Positions 53,220 to 61,232 of a stretch of DNA of 64,000 bases are shown here, piece by piece. The notes under the pieces are model-generated. The model made no database searches and was not told the DNA's origin. It saw nothing but the letters and a program-made list of their open reading frames with translations. The position numbers were made by a program, and so were the translations under genes. Where the stretch lies: NCBI GenBank assembly GCA_964370045.1, contig CAYJGZ010000002.1, positions 81,695-145,694 on the forward strand, in the 5' to 3' direction. The DNA comes from JAAYCI01 sp964370045 (GTDB lineage Bacteria; Bacillota; Clostridia; Oscillospirales; Ruminococcaceae). Position 1 is the first letter of the stretch, and the number at the start of each line of letters is the position of its first letter.

Positions 53220-54941
53220 CTAACAATTCACGGCTTGGCTGGCTAAGGGCGTGTAAGTTACCGCTACACCTCGTCTTGTAGGTAGTGTAATTTGAGGTAG
53301 CTCTAACGGTACATCTTTTGGTATTTCGATAGAGCCTACACAATTATAATGAATAGTGATATTTTGGGTCTGCACTCCGTTTTTCTTCTCGGAGTGGTAG
53401 ACCTCTATTTTTTCGATAAGTTCGTTTAACACCCTCGGTGTCAATTTTCGTATGCGTGTATATTTGCGTACCGCACTGATGAACATATCACCTGTCATGG
53501 TTTGACTTTTGCCTTTTTGCAACTCAGCTTTAAGTGTCTTGATTTTGCTTTGTACTTCGACTTGTTCGTCCTCATATCGTCTTGACATTCGGCTAAATCT
53601 GTCATCGCTCAGTTTTCCCGAAACATTGTCCTCGTAGATTTTCTCAAAAAGTCCGTCTAACTCATTTTCCCTTGCAAGCAAGGTGGTGAGTTCTTTTTGT
53701 TTTATTTGAATATCTTGTTGTACTACCTTTTGAGAATATCCCATAACTGCCTGTGTGAACACGTCCTCGTGCTGTGTTGCAAACTTTGTAAGCCTGCGGA
53801 TTTCTGCTAACACCACTTGTTCCAAAAAGTCCACTCTTATATAGTGGGTGCTATCACAAGTACCACGGTTGCCCTTGTAGTTTGAGCAGTTGAAATACTT
53901 AATGTCGTGATTAGCTTGGTTAAAGTGGAAGTGCAAATTGTGTCCGCAGTCTGCACATACAAGAAGTCCCGAAAACATATTACGCTCGCCGCTACCTGTT
54001 TTCCTTTTGCGTGTACTACCTCTTTTGACTTGAACTTTCTCAAAAGTAGCACGGTCAATGATAGGCTTGTGAACATCTCGGAATATCGCCATATTTTCAA
54101 CATCATTATCTAACCGCTTTTTGTTCTTGTACGATTTTGAATAGGTCTTGAAGTTGATTACATCGCCGCAATATTCTTGCTGTGCCAAAGTTTTTACAAT
54201 GGTTGAGCTGTTCCAATGGTAGGGCGGTGTTGTCGGCGGTGACTTTCGTGGACGGCGAATACCTTTGCTTTGCCAGTAGAAATATGGGGTTAAGATTTGC
54301 TCTGCTGTTAAAGCTCCTGCAATTTGCTCTGTTCCCATTCCTTCAAGAGTCATAGCAAATATTCGCTTTACCACATTTGCCGCTTCTTCGTCCACTATCC
54401 ACCTTTTAGGGTCATCGGGGTCTTTGATATAGCCGTATGGCGGTTGTCCAAGCGGCTCTCCTGCCGCACCTTTTATCTTGTTGCTGATACGACGCTTTTT
54501 GCTTATATCTCGGCTGTACCACTCGTTAAAAAGGTTGCGGATAGGGGTTAGCTCGTTTTCGCCCTCGTCCGTATCTATGTTGTCGGATACCGCTATAAGC
54601 CTTATATCGTGTTCGGGGAAAAATTCCTCCGTTAGTCGTCCTACTTCAATATAATTTCTGCCCAAGCGTGACATATCCTTTACGAAAACCGCTGATGCCT
54701 TGTGCTTTTCAAGCTCGCTTATCATTTCCTTAAAACCGGGGCGGTTCATCGTGACACCCGATACACCATCGTCCGAAAATGTGACAAGGTGGGTATATCC
54801 TTTTTCCTTTGCTACTTTAGTTAGTAGCTTTTTTTGATTTCCGATACTATAACTTTCACCCTCCATATTGTCATCTCGTGAAAGTCTTAGATAAAGAAAT
54901 GCCGTAACATCTCTGCTTTTTTTGCTTTTTGACTGTTTCAT
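53220..54941 (-). CDS. large serine recombinase (TnpX-like)
   Basis: Integrase-excisase of the mobile element, 573 aa. Catalytic domain (about 1-155) with the nucleophile Ser in LYLRLSRDD near residue 21, then DGVSGVTMNRPGF and VKDMSRLGRNYIE. A recombinase domain follows (about 175-290; LGQPPYGYIKDP), then a zinc ribbon (CADCG ... FNCSN.....C near 350-375) and a coiled-coil and C-terminal part (DUF4368-like). Such enzymes join attP and attB, leaving a central dinucleotide. It is transcribed toward the tRNA and is the outermost gene of the element. Confidence 0.94.
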   Translation of the reverse strand: MKQSKSKKSRDVTAFLYLRLSRDDNMEGESYSIGNQKKLLTKVAKEKGYTHLVTFSDDGVSGVTMNRPGFKEMISELEKHKASAVFVKDMSRLGRNYIEVGRLTEEFFPEHDIRLIAVSDNIDTDEGENELTPIRNLFNEWYSRDISKKRRISNKIKGAAGEPLGQPPYGYIKDPDDPKRWIVDEEAANVVKRIFAMTLEGMGTEQIAGALTAEQILTPYFYWQSKGIRRPRKSPPTTPPYHWNSSTIVKTLAQQEYCGDVINFKTYSKSYKNKKRLDNDVENMAIFRDVHKPIIDRATFEKVQVKRGSTRKRKTGSGERNMFSGLLVCADCGHNLHFHFNQANHDIKYFNCSNYKGNRGTCDSTHYIRVDFLEQVVLAEIRRLTKFATQHEDVFTQAVMGYSQKVVQQDIQIKQKELTTLLARENELDGLFEKIYEDNVSGKLSDDRFSRMSRRYEDEQVEVQSKIKTLKAELQKGKSQTMTGDMFISAVRKYTRIRKLTPRVLNELIEKIEVYHSEKKNGVQTQNITIHYNCVGSIEIPKDVPLELPQITLPTRRGVAVTYTPLASQAVNC

Positions 54942-54984
54942 TAGTCCTCCTTTCCGACAGTCAACAAGCAGTATTTACGATTAC

Positions 54985-55013
54985 ATTATACCGCTTATTG
55001 TTGCCGTTGTCAT
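54985..55013 (-). promoter_or_regulatory. promoter of the recombinase gene
   Basis: On the minus strand, ATGACA (55013-55008), a 17-base spacer and TATAAT (54990-54985), about 45 bases before the recombinase start. Confidence 0.6.
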
Positions 55014-55028
55014 TGTTGTCAAAAGGAG

Positions 55029-55214
55029 TTAGGATTTGTCGATGTCCGACTTCATAAGAGCCAGCAAGATTTCTCCGAGGGTTTCTTTTTTGTTTTGACA
55101 AAAGACGGGTGTAACAACAAATTGTTTGCCCGATACTGTGTATGTTGTTTGTGCTTCCAAACCTACATCAGATTTTCTGATTTCGTTTGGAAGTGCATTT
55201 GTAATTGTACGCAT
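55029..55214 (-). CDS. small transposon protein, TnpW-like
   Basis: A 61 aa protein starting MRTITNALPNEIRKSDVG, with the pattern TTYTVSGKQFVVTPVFCQNKKETLGEILLALM that resembles the small TnpW-type proteins found beside TnpX recombinases (Tn4451 group). Twelve further in-frame codons upstream are less likely. Its function is not known. It lies 87 bases upstream of the recombinase gene. Confidence 0.6.
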   Translation of the reverse strand: MRTITNALPNEIRKSDVGLEAQTTYTVSGKQFVVTPVFCQNKKETLGEILLALMKSDIDKS

Positions 55215-55303
55215 AATAATGCTCCATTCCGCCGCTTCGCATCGGCACAAAATTTAATGAAATACCTCCTAAATGAGTTTGTCTTCATCCATAGATTCCC
55301 TTT

Positions 55304-56278
55304 CTAAGCACGTTTTTGTAGGAGGTAGTCATATCCCATCCCCATTTGGCAATGGCAGCACGGCTCTTTGATGGTTTGCATCGGGTCGGCACGGTGCAAA
55401 AGGGTGGATGAATTGTTAAGATAATCTTGCCGGCAACGAGGGCATAAGCAGAGGAGGAGAGGTGCGCTTCCAGTGCTTTTCTTTTTTCGGCCACGGTGCA
55501 GCGAAAGCAAGCGGTTGAGCTTTGGGACATGGACGTCCTTGTGAAGCACACCGATGGGCGACGCAGATAGCAAAGTAGCATTCACTTGTTCCACTTGGTT
55601 CACCAAAATAACAGAATTTTGAGCGAGGCCAAAATCTTTGCCGTAAAGCACCAGCGTAGGAGAATTGGTTCTGCTGAGAATTTTTGTGATGAAGGCAACG
55701 GTCACTGTGTGCTCTTTCTGGTTTTCCACAACCAAAACAGGGTGCAAAGCCGAGAATTTGTTTTGTGTGTCTATGGGGCAGAGATAAATGTCACCACGCT
55801 TGGCAAGGTGTATTTGTGTGTTCATGTGTATGTCCTTTCGAGGGCCTTGCGGTGTTTTGAGCAAGGCTTCTTTTAATTGGTGTAGTATTTTTCCTTTTTG
55901 TTTATGAACGGCAGAATGGGATAACGTTAGGACGGCGGCCACTTCACGCTCGGTTTTGCCGTTTAGATACAATTCGCAGATTAAAAAGCGTTCTTGAAAA
56001 GAGAGCCCGGACAACGCTTGATACAGCCGCCATTGTAGGTCGTCTTCCTCCACGTACTTCTCAGGAGAGGGGCCGGACGAAACAAATTGTTCCCTGTTTT
56101 CAAGACACTCCTCAAGCGAGGTTTCACGCTTACGGCACGCTTGCATTTGTTTGTGTTCCCGCCAAAGCGAGCGACGGTAGGCTTGATAGACGGATTTTGT
56201 TACGGGCACAGCGGCGTCGTTTAGATAAATGGTATGTGTTTTTTGTTCCTCACAGAGGAGTTTGGCTGTGTTGTACAA
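55304..56278 (-). CDS. sigma-70-like factor fused to PemK/MazF-like domain and zinc ribbon
   Basis: One open frame of about 324 aa from TTG 56278 (AAAGGA just upstream; the frame extends to 56362). Residues about 20-145 resemble small sigma factors of conjugative elements (VPVTKSVYQAYRRSLWREHKQ; LSFQERFLICELYLNGKTEREVAAVLTLSHSAVHKQKGKIL, region 4 helix-turn-helix). Residues about 159-265 resemble PemK/MazF (AKRGDIYLCPID ... PVLVVEN ... AFITKIL); the usual RP before VLVV is HP and the final RL is altered, so toxin activity is doubtful. A tail has CPRC and CCHC, a likely zinc ribbon. A strong internal start (55825) suggests two products. Confidence 0.75.
   Translation of the reverse strand: MYNTAKLLCEEQKTHTIYLNDAAVPVTKSVYQAYRRSLWREHKQMQACRKRETSLEECLENREQFVSSGPSPEKYVEEDDLQWRLYQALSGLSFQERFLICELYLNGKTEREVAAVLTLSHSAVHKQKGKILHQLKEALLKTPQGPRKDIHMNTQIHLAKRGDIYLCPIDTQNKFSALHPVLVVENQKEHTVTVAFITKILSRTNSPTLVLYGKDFGLAQNSVILVNQVEQVNATLLSASPIGVLHKDVHVPKLNRLLSLHRGRKKKSTGSAPLLLCLCPRCRQDYLNNSSTLLHRADPMQTIKEPCCHCQMGMGYDYLLQKRA
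55823..55839 (-). promoter_or_regulatory. internal ribosome-binding site and ATG for the PemK-like part
   Basis: On the minus strand GAAAGGAC (55839-55832), six bases, then ATG (55825-55823), in frame with the fusion and exactly where the sigma-like part ends and the PemK-like part (MNTQIHLAKRGDIYLC) begins. A separate 166-residue PemK-zinc ribbon protein could be made. Confidence 0.65.
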
Positions 56279-56360
56279 TATAAAAGTCCTTTCCTCGCAT
56301 AAGCAGAGAAAAAGACTTTCATCATCGTGTGAAGCGGGGTGTATTTTGCAAAAAGGCAAC

Positions 56361-56419
56361 AAAAAAACACCGTATCAAGGCAAGACAGAGCACAGCTCTG
56401 TTCTTGTCTTCACACGGTG
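56361..56419 (-). terminator. two-tier hairpin with T run upstream of the sigma-PemK gene
   Basis: On the minus strand CACCGT (outer stem) encloses the inner stem AAGAACAGAGC-TGT-GCTCTGTCTT, closes with ACGGTG, and is followed by seven T. It lies 83 bases before TTG 56278. It may terminate the upstream regulator genes or act as an attenuator for the sigma-PemK gene. The 56420-56651 stretch holds further short inverted repeats but no gene. Confidence 0.6.
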
Positions 56420-56651
56420 CTGGGGAAGTCTTTGCAAGAGGCAAAGCTCCGCTTACGCGATAGAGTACTAATATCCAATAAAAGCAATGCGAAACTTTGC
56501 CTTATATCACACAGAACGGCGTTATCGTCATTCGGAATACAACAAGTATTCCTCGTTCCTCTGCCTTGTTCTGTGCGATATGCGCCTGCGTTTCTTTCAC
56601 TGTTTTTATCGGATGTTAGTACGAAGAGTTGGTTATTCAGTTTTCAAGAAG

Positions 56652-56966
56652 TTAGCGAAGATGTTTTCGTTGCGGGGTATACAAAAAATTGGACGGACGC
56701 CTTCTGCGGAAATAGGCAAGATTCAGCACCATAACGGCCTTGCATTTTGGGCACTTGATGCGGATGTGCCCGCTTGCATCGGAGAAAATACCATCCAATA
56801 CAAAAGTGCAGTAAGGACACTTGAGCGAGCGTTCGGTGAGCTTTGCACATTCCCTAAAAGAGCGGTCTATCTTTTGTATGGTATCTTCGCTTGTGGGGCG
56901 TGTTAAAAATTTCGGGGCTGTATTAGGGAGCAACTGCAGCACCCCCGTTTGTTTTGCGCAATCCAA
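56652..56966 (-). CDS. small zinc-ribbon protein (Com-like)
   Basis: A protein of up to 104 aa whose core LKCPYCTFVLDGIF...HIRIKCPKCKAVM has two CxxC pairs, like the Com-type zinc-finger regulators of phages and mobile elements. The first ATG overlaps the immA end by 44 bases, and later in-frame starts are possible. The basic C-terminus (YFRRRRPSNFLYTPQRKHLR) would suit nucleic-acid binding. Role in the element unknown. Confidence 0.65.
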   Translation of the reverse strand: MDCAKQTGVLQLLPNTAPKFLTRPTSEDTIQKIDRSFRECAKLTERSLKCPYCTFVLDGIFSDASGHIRIKCPKCKAVMVLNLAYFRRRRPSNFLYTPQRKHLR

Positions 56967-57666
56967 TTCGCAATTCCTCTGCCAAATATTCCTCCATAGG
57001 GCGATACTCTAAAAACCCAAGTTGCTTTAGGCGAATCAACAAGGCGGTAAACGATACACCAAGACATGTGGCCATTTCGGTGAGCAGTCGGTGCTCTTTT
57101 TTGCGCAGAACATTGTCGCCGAAAATTTTGAGAAAGTGTCCGTCTGTAAAGCGATACAAGGTTTTTTCTACGAGAAAACGTGGCATCAAAAGTGTAGCGG
57201 CCAATCGGTTTGCCTGCATTTCAATCACATTGAAACGCTCGTAGTAGGCGTTTAAGTGATATTTTGCCTCACTGTCATAATCTCGATGAAACTGTGAAGT
57301 GCCGCCGGTGACCTCCATTCTGTCTAAAAGAATGTGCCCCACTTCGTGCGCTAAGGTAAAGCGTTTGCGGCCAAGCTCTTGCCTGCGTGTAAGGTAGCGG
57401 TCGAGAACAATGGTATGAACAGGGTAGGTTACCTGCTGTATTTGATTGTCTTCGTAAACGCTCAATGGTGTTTTTCCGTCCGAGAGGAAGCCAAGTTTGT
57501 CTTTGTCCTGCTCGGCCATGCTCACATAGCAAATGGGCAGGCCAAGAGCATCTGTGATAAAAGATTCGATGTCAATCTGCACAGCGCCGGGCTTGTTTTG
57601 GGCATAACTTGCTATTAGCCCCTCGGCAATTTCGTCGAGCGCTGCGTTTGAAACTGTTCTGCTCAA
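56923..57666 (-). CDS. ImmA/IrrE-family metallopeptidase
   Basis: A 247 aa zinc peptidase of the ImmA/IrrE family. The active site HEVGH lies in FTLAHEVGHILLDR near residue 109, with the downstream Glu in EMQANRLAATLLMP near 151. In ICEBs1 and related elements ImmA cleaves a partner repressor after DNA damage or quorum signals, releasing element gene expression. Here the LexA-like repressor gene lies directly upstream. The start is TTG with AGGAGG just before it. The C-terminal region (about 190-247) has a helix-turn-helix-like GVSFTALLIRLKQLG segment. Confidence 0.9.
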   Translation of the reverse strand: MSRTVSNAALDEIAEGLIASYAQNKPGAVQIDIESFITDALGLPICYVSMAEQDKDKLGFLSDGKTPLSVYEDNQIQQVTYPVHTIVLDRYLTRRQELGRKRFTLAHEVGHILLDRMEVTGGTSQFHRDYDSEAKYHLNAYYERFNVIEMQANRLAATLLMPRFLVEKTLYRFTDGHFLKIFGDNVLRKKEHRLLTEMATCLGVSFTALLIRLKQLGFLEYRPMEEYLAEELRIGLRKTNGGAAVAP

Positions 57667-57709
57667 ATAAACCTCCTAAGTGGGTTAAAAAATTAGTGGT
57701 ACGACAGCC

Positions 57710-58309
57710 TCACAAGGCCTTAATTACATGCTGAGCTACACCTTGGATGTCACAGTGTGTGGTGATAATATCCTCCATTTCCCTATTTTCGGGGTGCAGG
57801 ATAATACGCCGATTTTTTTCGTCCTTGTAAAACCTCTTGAGGGTGTTTTCCCCATCGACAAGAGCGACCACAACATCACCGTCTTGCGCCGTATTTTGTT
57901 TTTGGATAACTACAAGGTCACCGTCATCAATGCCGGCTTCAATCATAGAACTTCCGGATGCACGCAGAACAAACAGCTCGCCACGGCCAAAAAGGGAAGC
58001 GGGAAGGGTGACACATTCCTCGATATTCTCCTCGGAAAGCAAGGGCAAACCGCAGGAGATAGAGCCAAGGATGCTGGCGGTGGCCATTTGCGTGTTGGTT
58101 TTTTGTGTTAGGCTTGTGGCAATGGTTTTTCCGTTGTAAAAAATGAGGCCTTTTTCATTCATTTCCGTCAAATAGCGGTGCACACCGCTGCGTGCAAGGC
58201 CCACTTCCTCTGCAATTTTGGTGATGGAGGGGGACGTGTGGTGCGCAAGAAAATACGCCTCCACAAAAGTGCAAATAGCATGTATTGTGTCCTCATTTTT
58301 CTTTCTCAT
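57710..58309 (-). CDS. LexA-like self-cleaving repressor
   Basis: A 199 aa protein with an N-terminal winged helix (about 1-65; PSITKIAEEVGLARSGVHRYLTEMNEKGLI, as in LexA) and a C-terminal S24 peptidase domain: a cleavage-type segment GSISCGLPLLSEENIEE, catalytic Ser in SGSSMIEAGIDDGD near 122 and catalytic Lys in NTLKRFYK near 159. The cleavage pair seems to be Cys-Gly rather than Ala-Gly, which also occurs in phage repressors. GGAGG precedes the start at 58309; ten upstream codons are discarded. As the chromosome will have its own LexA, this is probably the element's repressor. Confidence 0.88.
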   Translation of the reverse strand: MRKKNEDTIHAICTFVEAYFLAHHTSPSITKIAEEVGLARSGVHRYLTEMNEKGLIFYNGKTIATSLTQKTNTQMATASILGSISCGLPLLSEENIEECVTLPASLFGRGELFVLRASGSSMIEAGIDDGDLVVIQKQNTAQDGDVVVALVDGENTLKRFYKDEKNRRIILHPENREMEDIITTHCDIQGVAQHVIKAL

Positions 58310-58430
58310 AGGTGGCCTCCTTTGAGCAAAGCAGAACAATTCGTTCCGCTTACACCATCAGTATAGCAAGCAGTGAAAGCAGATGCAAGAGGAAAAAAAG
58401 CAGGTGGCCAAATAAATGACCACCTGCCTT

Positions 58431-59402
58431 TTAAGTTTGAAAATGCAAAGTGCGATTTAGCATATCCACATACTCTTTTTGAACATCTAAAGGGGATAAA
58501 ATCTTCATTCTTTCGCCAAATTGAAACACCCAGCAAAAGAAAGTGGGACTGATGCAAACATCAACTGTGGCCTTGAAACACTGTGTATCAAGCGGCACGG
58601 TGTTCACCTCTTCGCCAAAACGGTCGATGATGATTTTCATAAGCCCGTTGTCGCATTGTAACTCCACTGTTTTCGTCTCACCATCGTACATGTCAAAAAT
58701 TCGATTTGCATATTCTGCGGCGTTAAAATCATTGGGACTTGGGTGGGCAGCTCTTTGAGTCAAAGCAACTTCTGCCATTCGGTCTACTCGAAACTGGCTG
58801 ATGTTGTCGTGGTTTTCGCAGTAGCCAAGGGCATAGTAATGGTCGTTGTTCCACGCAAGAGCGTACGGACTCAGCGCATAAATCTGCCCATCGTGCTTGT
58901 AAATACGTTTCTTTTCCGGCGTGTAATCGAAATATCGAAACTCAATTTGCAAGGATTTTGCAATAGCGGTGTGGATGATGTCGATAGAATAGTAAACGCG
59001 TTCATTTTCAGGCTTGATGCGTTTATCAACAAACACATGGCGGCACAGCTCCTTTGCCTCCTTGGGGCTCACCAATTTTGTGAGCTTTTCCACAAGCTGC
59101 TTGCTTTTCTTTGGTGTAATCAGCTTGGACGACTCCACGGCGTCCACCAGCAATTTCACCTCGGGCAATTCAAAATCACGGCTTGCAATGTAATATAGGT
59201 TTCGGGTGGAGCGAATGGCGATGATGTCCACGCCGAATTCCTGCAAAAGGGCAATGTCTGAAGCCACGGTCTTGCGTGTGACTTCAATGCCGAGCGCACC
59301 CAACTTTTTGATGATGTCAGTAGTGGAAAGAGGATGCTGTTCGTCGGTGTTTTCAAGGAGAAGTTTGTAGAGATAGAGGATTTTGGATTTGGGCTCTTTC
59401 AT
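58431..59402 (-). CDS. WYL-domain transcriptional regulator
   Basis: A 323 aa regulator with an N-terminal helix-turn-helix (about 20-65; STTDIIKKLGALGIEVTRKTVASDIALLQEFG) and a WYL domain (about 145-230; IEFRYFDYTPEKKRIYKHDGQIYALSPYALAWNNDHYYALGYC), followed by a WCX-like C-terminal extension. WYL proteins bind nucleic-acid-derived ligands and often control defence or mobile-element genes. It is the upstream gene of the LexA-ImmA group, all on the minus strand. Confidence 0.9.
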   Translation of the reverse strand: MKEPKSKILYLYKLLLENTDEQHPLSTTDIIKKLGALGIEVTRKTVASDIALLQEFGVDIIAIRSTRNLYYIASRDFELPEVKLLVDAVESSKLITPKKSKQLVEKLTKLVSPKEAKELCRHVFVDKRIKPENERVYYSIDIIHTAIAKSLQIEFRYFDYTPEKKRIYKHDGQIYALSPYALAWNNDHYYALGYCENHDNISQFRVDRMAEVALTQRAAHPSPNDFNAAEYANRIFDMYDGETKTVELQCDNGLMKIIIDRFGEEVNTVPLDTQCFKATVDVCISPTFFCWVFQFGERMKILSPLDVQKEYVDMLNRTLHFQT

Positions 59403-59570
59403 TAGCGCACCTGCCTTTCGGATAAGGCCTTTGTAGGTTGATTTTCTATTTTAAGAGTACGATTTTTGCAGGCAGGTTGCAAGTGGTTTTGTGAAAATCA
59501 GTCAGAAGCCTCAACATAAGTTTCAAGCCCTCGTGCGAGCCTGACTCAACCCCCGCATTGCCCGCTTTTT

Positions 59571-61232
59571 CTACTGCTCAAAAAAAGAAAGTGGGTCTAC
59601 CTCCACCCCATTTTTCGCCACCTCAAAATGCACATGGTTGCCGTTCGAGCTGCCGGTTGTGCCGACATAGGCTATCACTTCGCCCTTCTGCACCGTCTGG
59701 CCATGCGTTACGGCTATGCTGAAACAGTGCGCATAAAGCGTTTCATAGCCATCACTGTGCTGTATTTTTACATAATAGCCATAACTACCGCCCCAAGAGT
59801 CTGTGCCGTTTGCCACCGCCACCACGCCGTCGTCTGCGGCAAGTATGGGCGTTCCCTGTGGTGCGGCAATATCTATGGCGCTATGAAATTCCAGCTCGCC
59901 CGTAAACGGATTTTCACGTAGCTCAAAATAAGAGGAAATATTAAATGTGTCCGGCAATGGGTAGGAAAAGCGCCCTGTGGGGATAACGTCTGCACCACTC
60001 ACAATAATTTCCCCACTGCCCTGCACAAATCCGCCTAAAATTTCCGCCCACACGCTGTCGAATTGGTCGGATAGCAGCAGCTCCGCCTGTTTTGCTTGCT
60101 CCTCACTAAAGCCGTATTCCGACATCATCTTGGTGTACGGCTTTTGCTCTATCGTAATTGATAGCACGCTCTCGTCAGAGGTCTCCTCCTCGTCGGGATT
60201 CGTCTCTTCTTCGGAAGGTGGCGCTGTTTCTATCACCTCATGCGTGAGCGATGCGGTATCATCAAAAACGGCTTGTAAATGTGTCACATCATCGGGGGTT
60301 ATTTGTGCTATGAGGCTACCCTCTGAGGAGGATTTCACAGAAAATACCGTCAAGAGCTCTTTCCAGTTGATGACCTGCTCACCCTGTATTTCAACCCTGT
60401 CGGTGCTGTATTCTTCTTTCAAGCTGTCGATTTTCGCATAAAAATCATAGGAAATGTCGCTCATCGCTCTCGTTATTGGTACGGTGTTTGGGTCACTCGG
60501 CTCGTTTGCATAAAATATTCCGAATGCAGAAGACAGAATAAGCGCTAAGAGGCAAACTATGATTACCACAATTGCCGCAACCCAGCCGCACACGGCAATG
60601 GTGGCAATTAAGCCTTTTAGTGCGAGCATAGCGCCTTTTGCGGCTAAGCTTATGCCTTTAACCGTTGCTCTTGCGGTTGTCGAGACAGCTTTTGCGGCTG
60701 TTTTCGCCACAACCTGCGTCGACTTTGCCGACGCTTTAGCCGAAGCCTGCGCCGCTTTTGCCGAAACTTGCGCCGTCTTTGTCGAGACCTGCGCCGCCTT
60801 GGCTGAGGTTTGCACGGCTTTTGTTGAAGATTTGAGCGCCGTTGTAGCGCTCTTACTCCTTACACGAGCGGAGTTGAAAGTGGTTTTGAGACGAGCACCT
60901 GTACGTGTGGTGTTGGCGGCAGTTTTAACATTTGCACCTGCCTTGTGTGCTGTCTTAGCGGTTCTTACAGAATTTTGCACCTGCTTTGCAGCACGCTTTT
61001 CCATACTGCGCCGCACACCTTTTTTACCACCATCAACAGCAAAATCAGCCGTTTTTAAGGCGGCTGATTTTGTGTTGTCGGCGTATTGACCTGCTTTGCC
61101 CACTGCATAATCATTGGCGGTTTGGGCTTGCTCCTCCTGCGTGTGGTTTTTTTGGCTTACCTTCGGCTTATGCTTCTTAATACTGCGCTGTAAGGTCTTG
61201 GCGTTGATAACCTGTTTTTGCTTTATGTTCAT
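59571..61232 (-). CDS. conjugation M23 peptidase with Ala/Lys-rich repeat region
   Basis: A 553 aa membrane-anchored wall hydrolase of the conjugation apparatus. The N-terminus (about 1-215) is strongly basic and, at about 130-190, built of heptad-like repeats of the type VSAKAAQ/TSAKAAQ. A membrane helix follows at about 222-255 (VAAIVVIIVCLLALILSSAFGIFY), then an acidic extracytoplasmic segment and an M23 domain (about 430-553) with ligands in EFHSAIDI and GNHVHFE. It would open peptidoglycan for the transfer channel. It overlaps the sortase gene by four bases (ATGA). Confidence 0.9.
   Translation of the reverse strand: MNIKQKQVINAKTLQRSIKKHKPKVSQKNHTQEEQAQTANDYAVGKAGQYADNTKSAALKTADFAVDGGKKGVRRSMEKRAAKQVQNSVRTAKTAHKAGANVKTAANTTRTGARLKTTFNSARVRSKSATTALKSSTKAVQTSAKAAQVSTKTAQVSAKAAQASAKASAKSTQVVAKTAAKAVSTTARATVKGISLAAKGAMLALKGLIATIAVCGWVAAIVVIIVCLLALILSSAFGIFYANEPSDPNTVPITRAMSDISYDFYAKIDSLKEEYSTDRVEIQGEQVINWKELLTVFSVKSSSEGSLIAQITPDDVTHLQAVFDDTASLTHEVIETAPPSEEETNPDEEETSDESVLSITIEQKPYTKMMSEYGFSEEQAKQAELLLSDQFDSVWAEILGGFVQGSGEIIVSGADVIPTGRFSYPLPDTFNISSYFELRENPFTGELEFHSAIDIAAPQGTPILAADDGVVAVANGTDSWGGSYGYYVKIQHSDGYETLYAHCFSIAVTHGQTVQKGEVIAYVGTTGSSNGNHVHFEVAKNGVEVDPLSFFEQ

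Noticed and set aside
55029..55250. Upstream start of the TnpW-like gene at 55250
   Set aside because: The first 12 codons (MCRCEAAEWSII) have no ribosome-binding site and do not resemble the family start; ATG 55214 is better.
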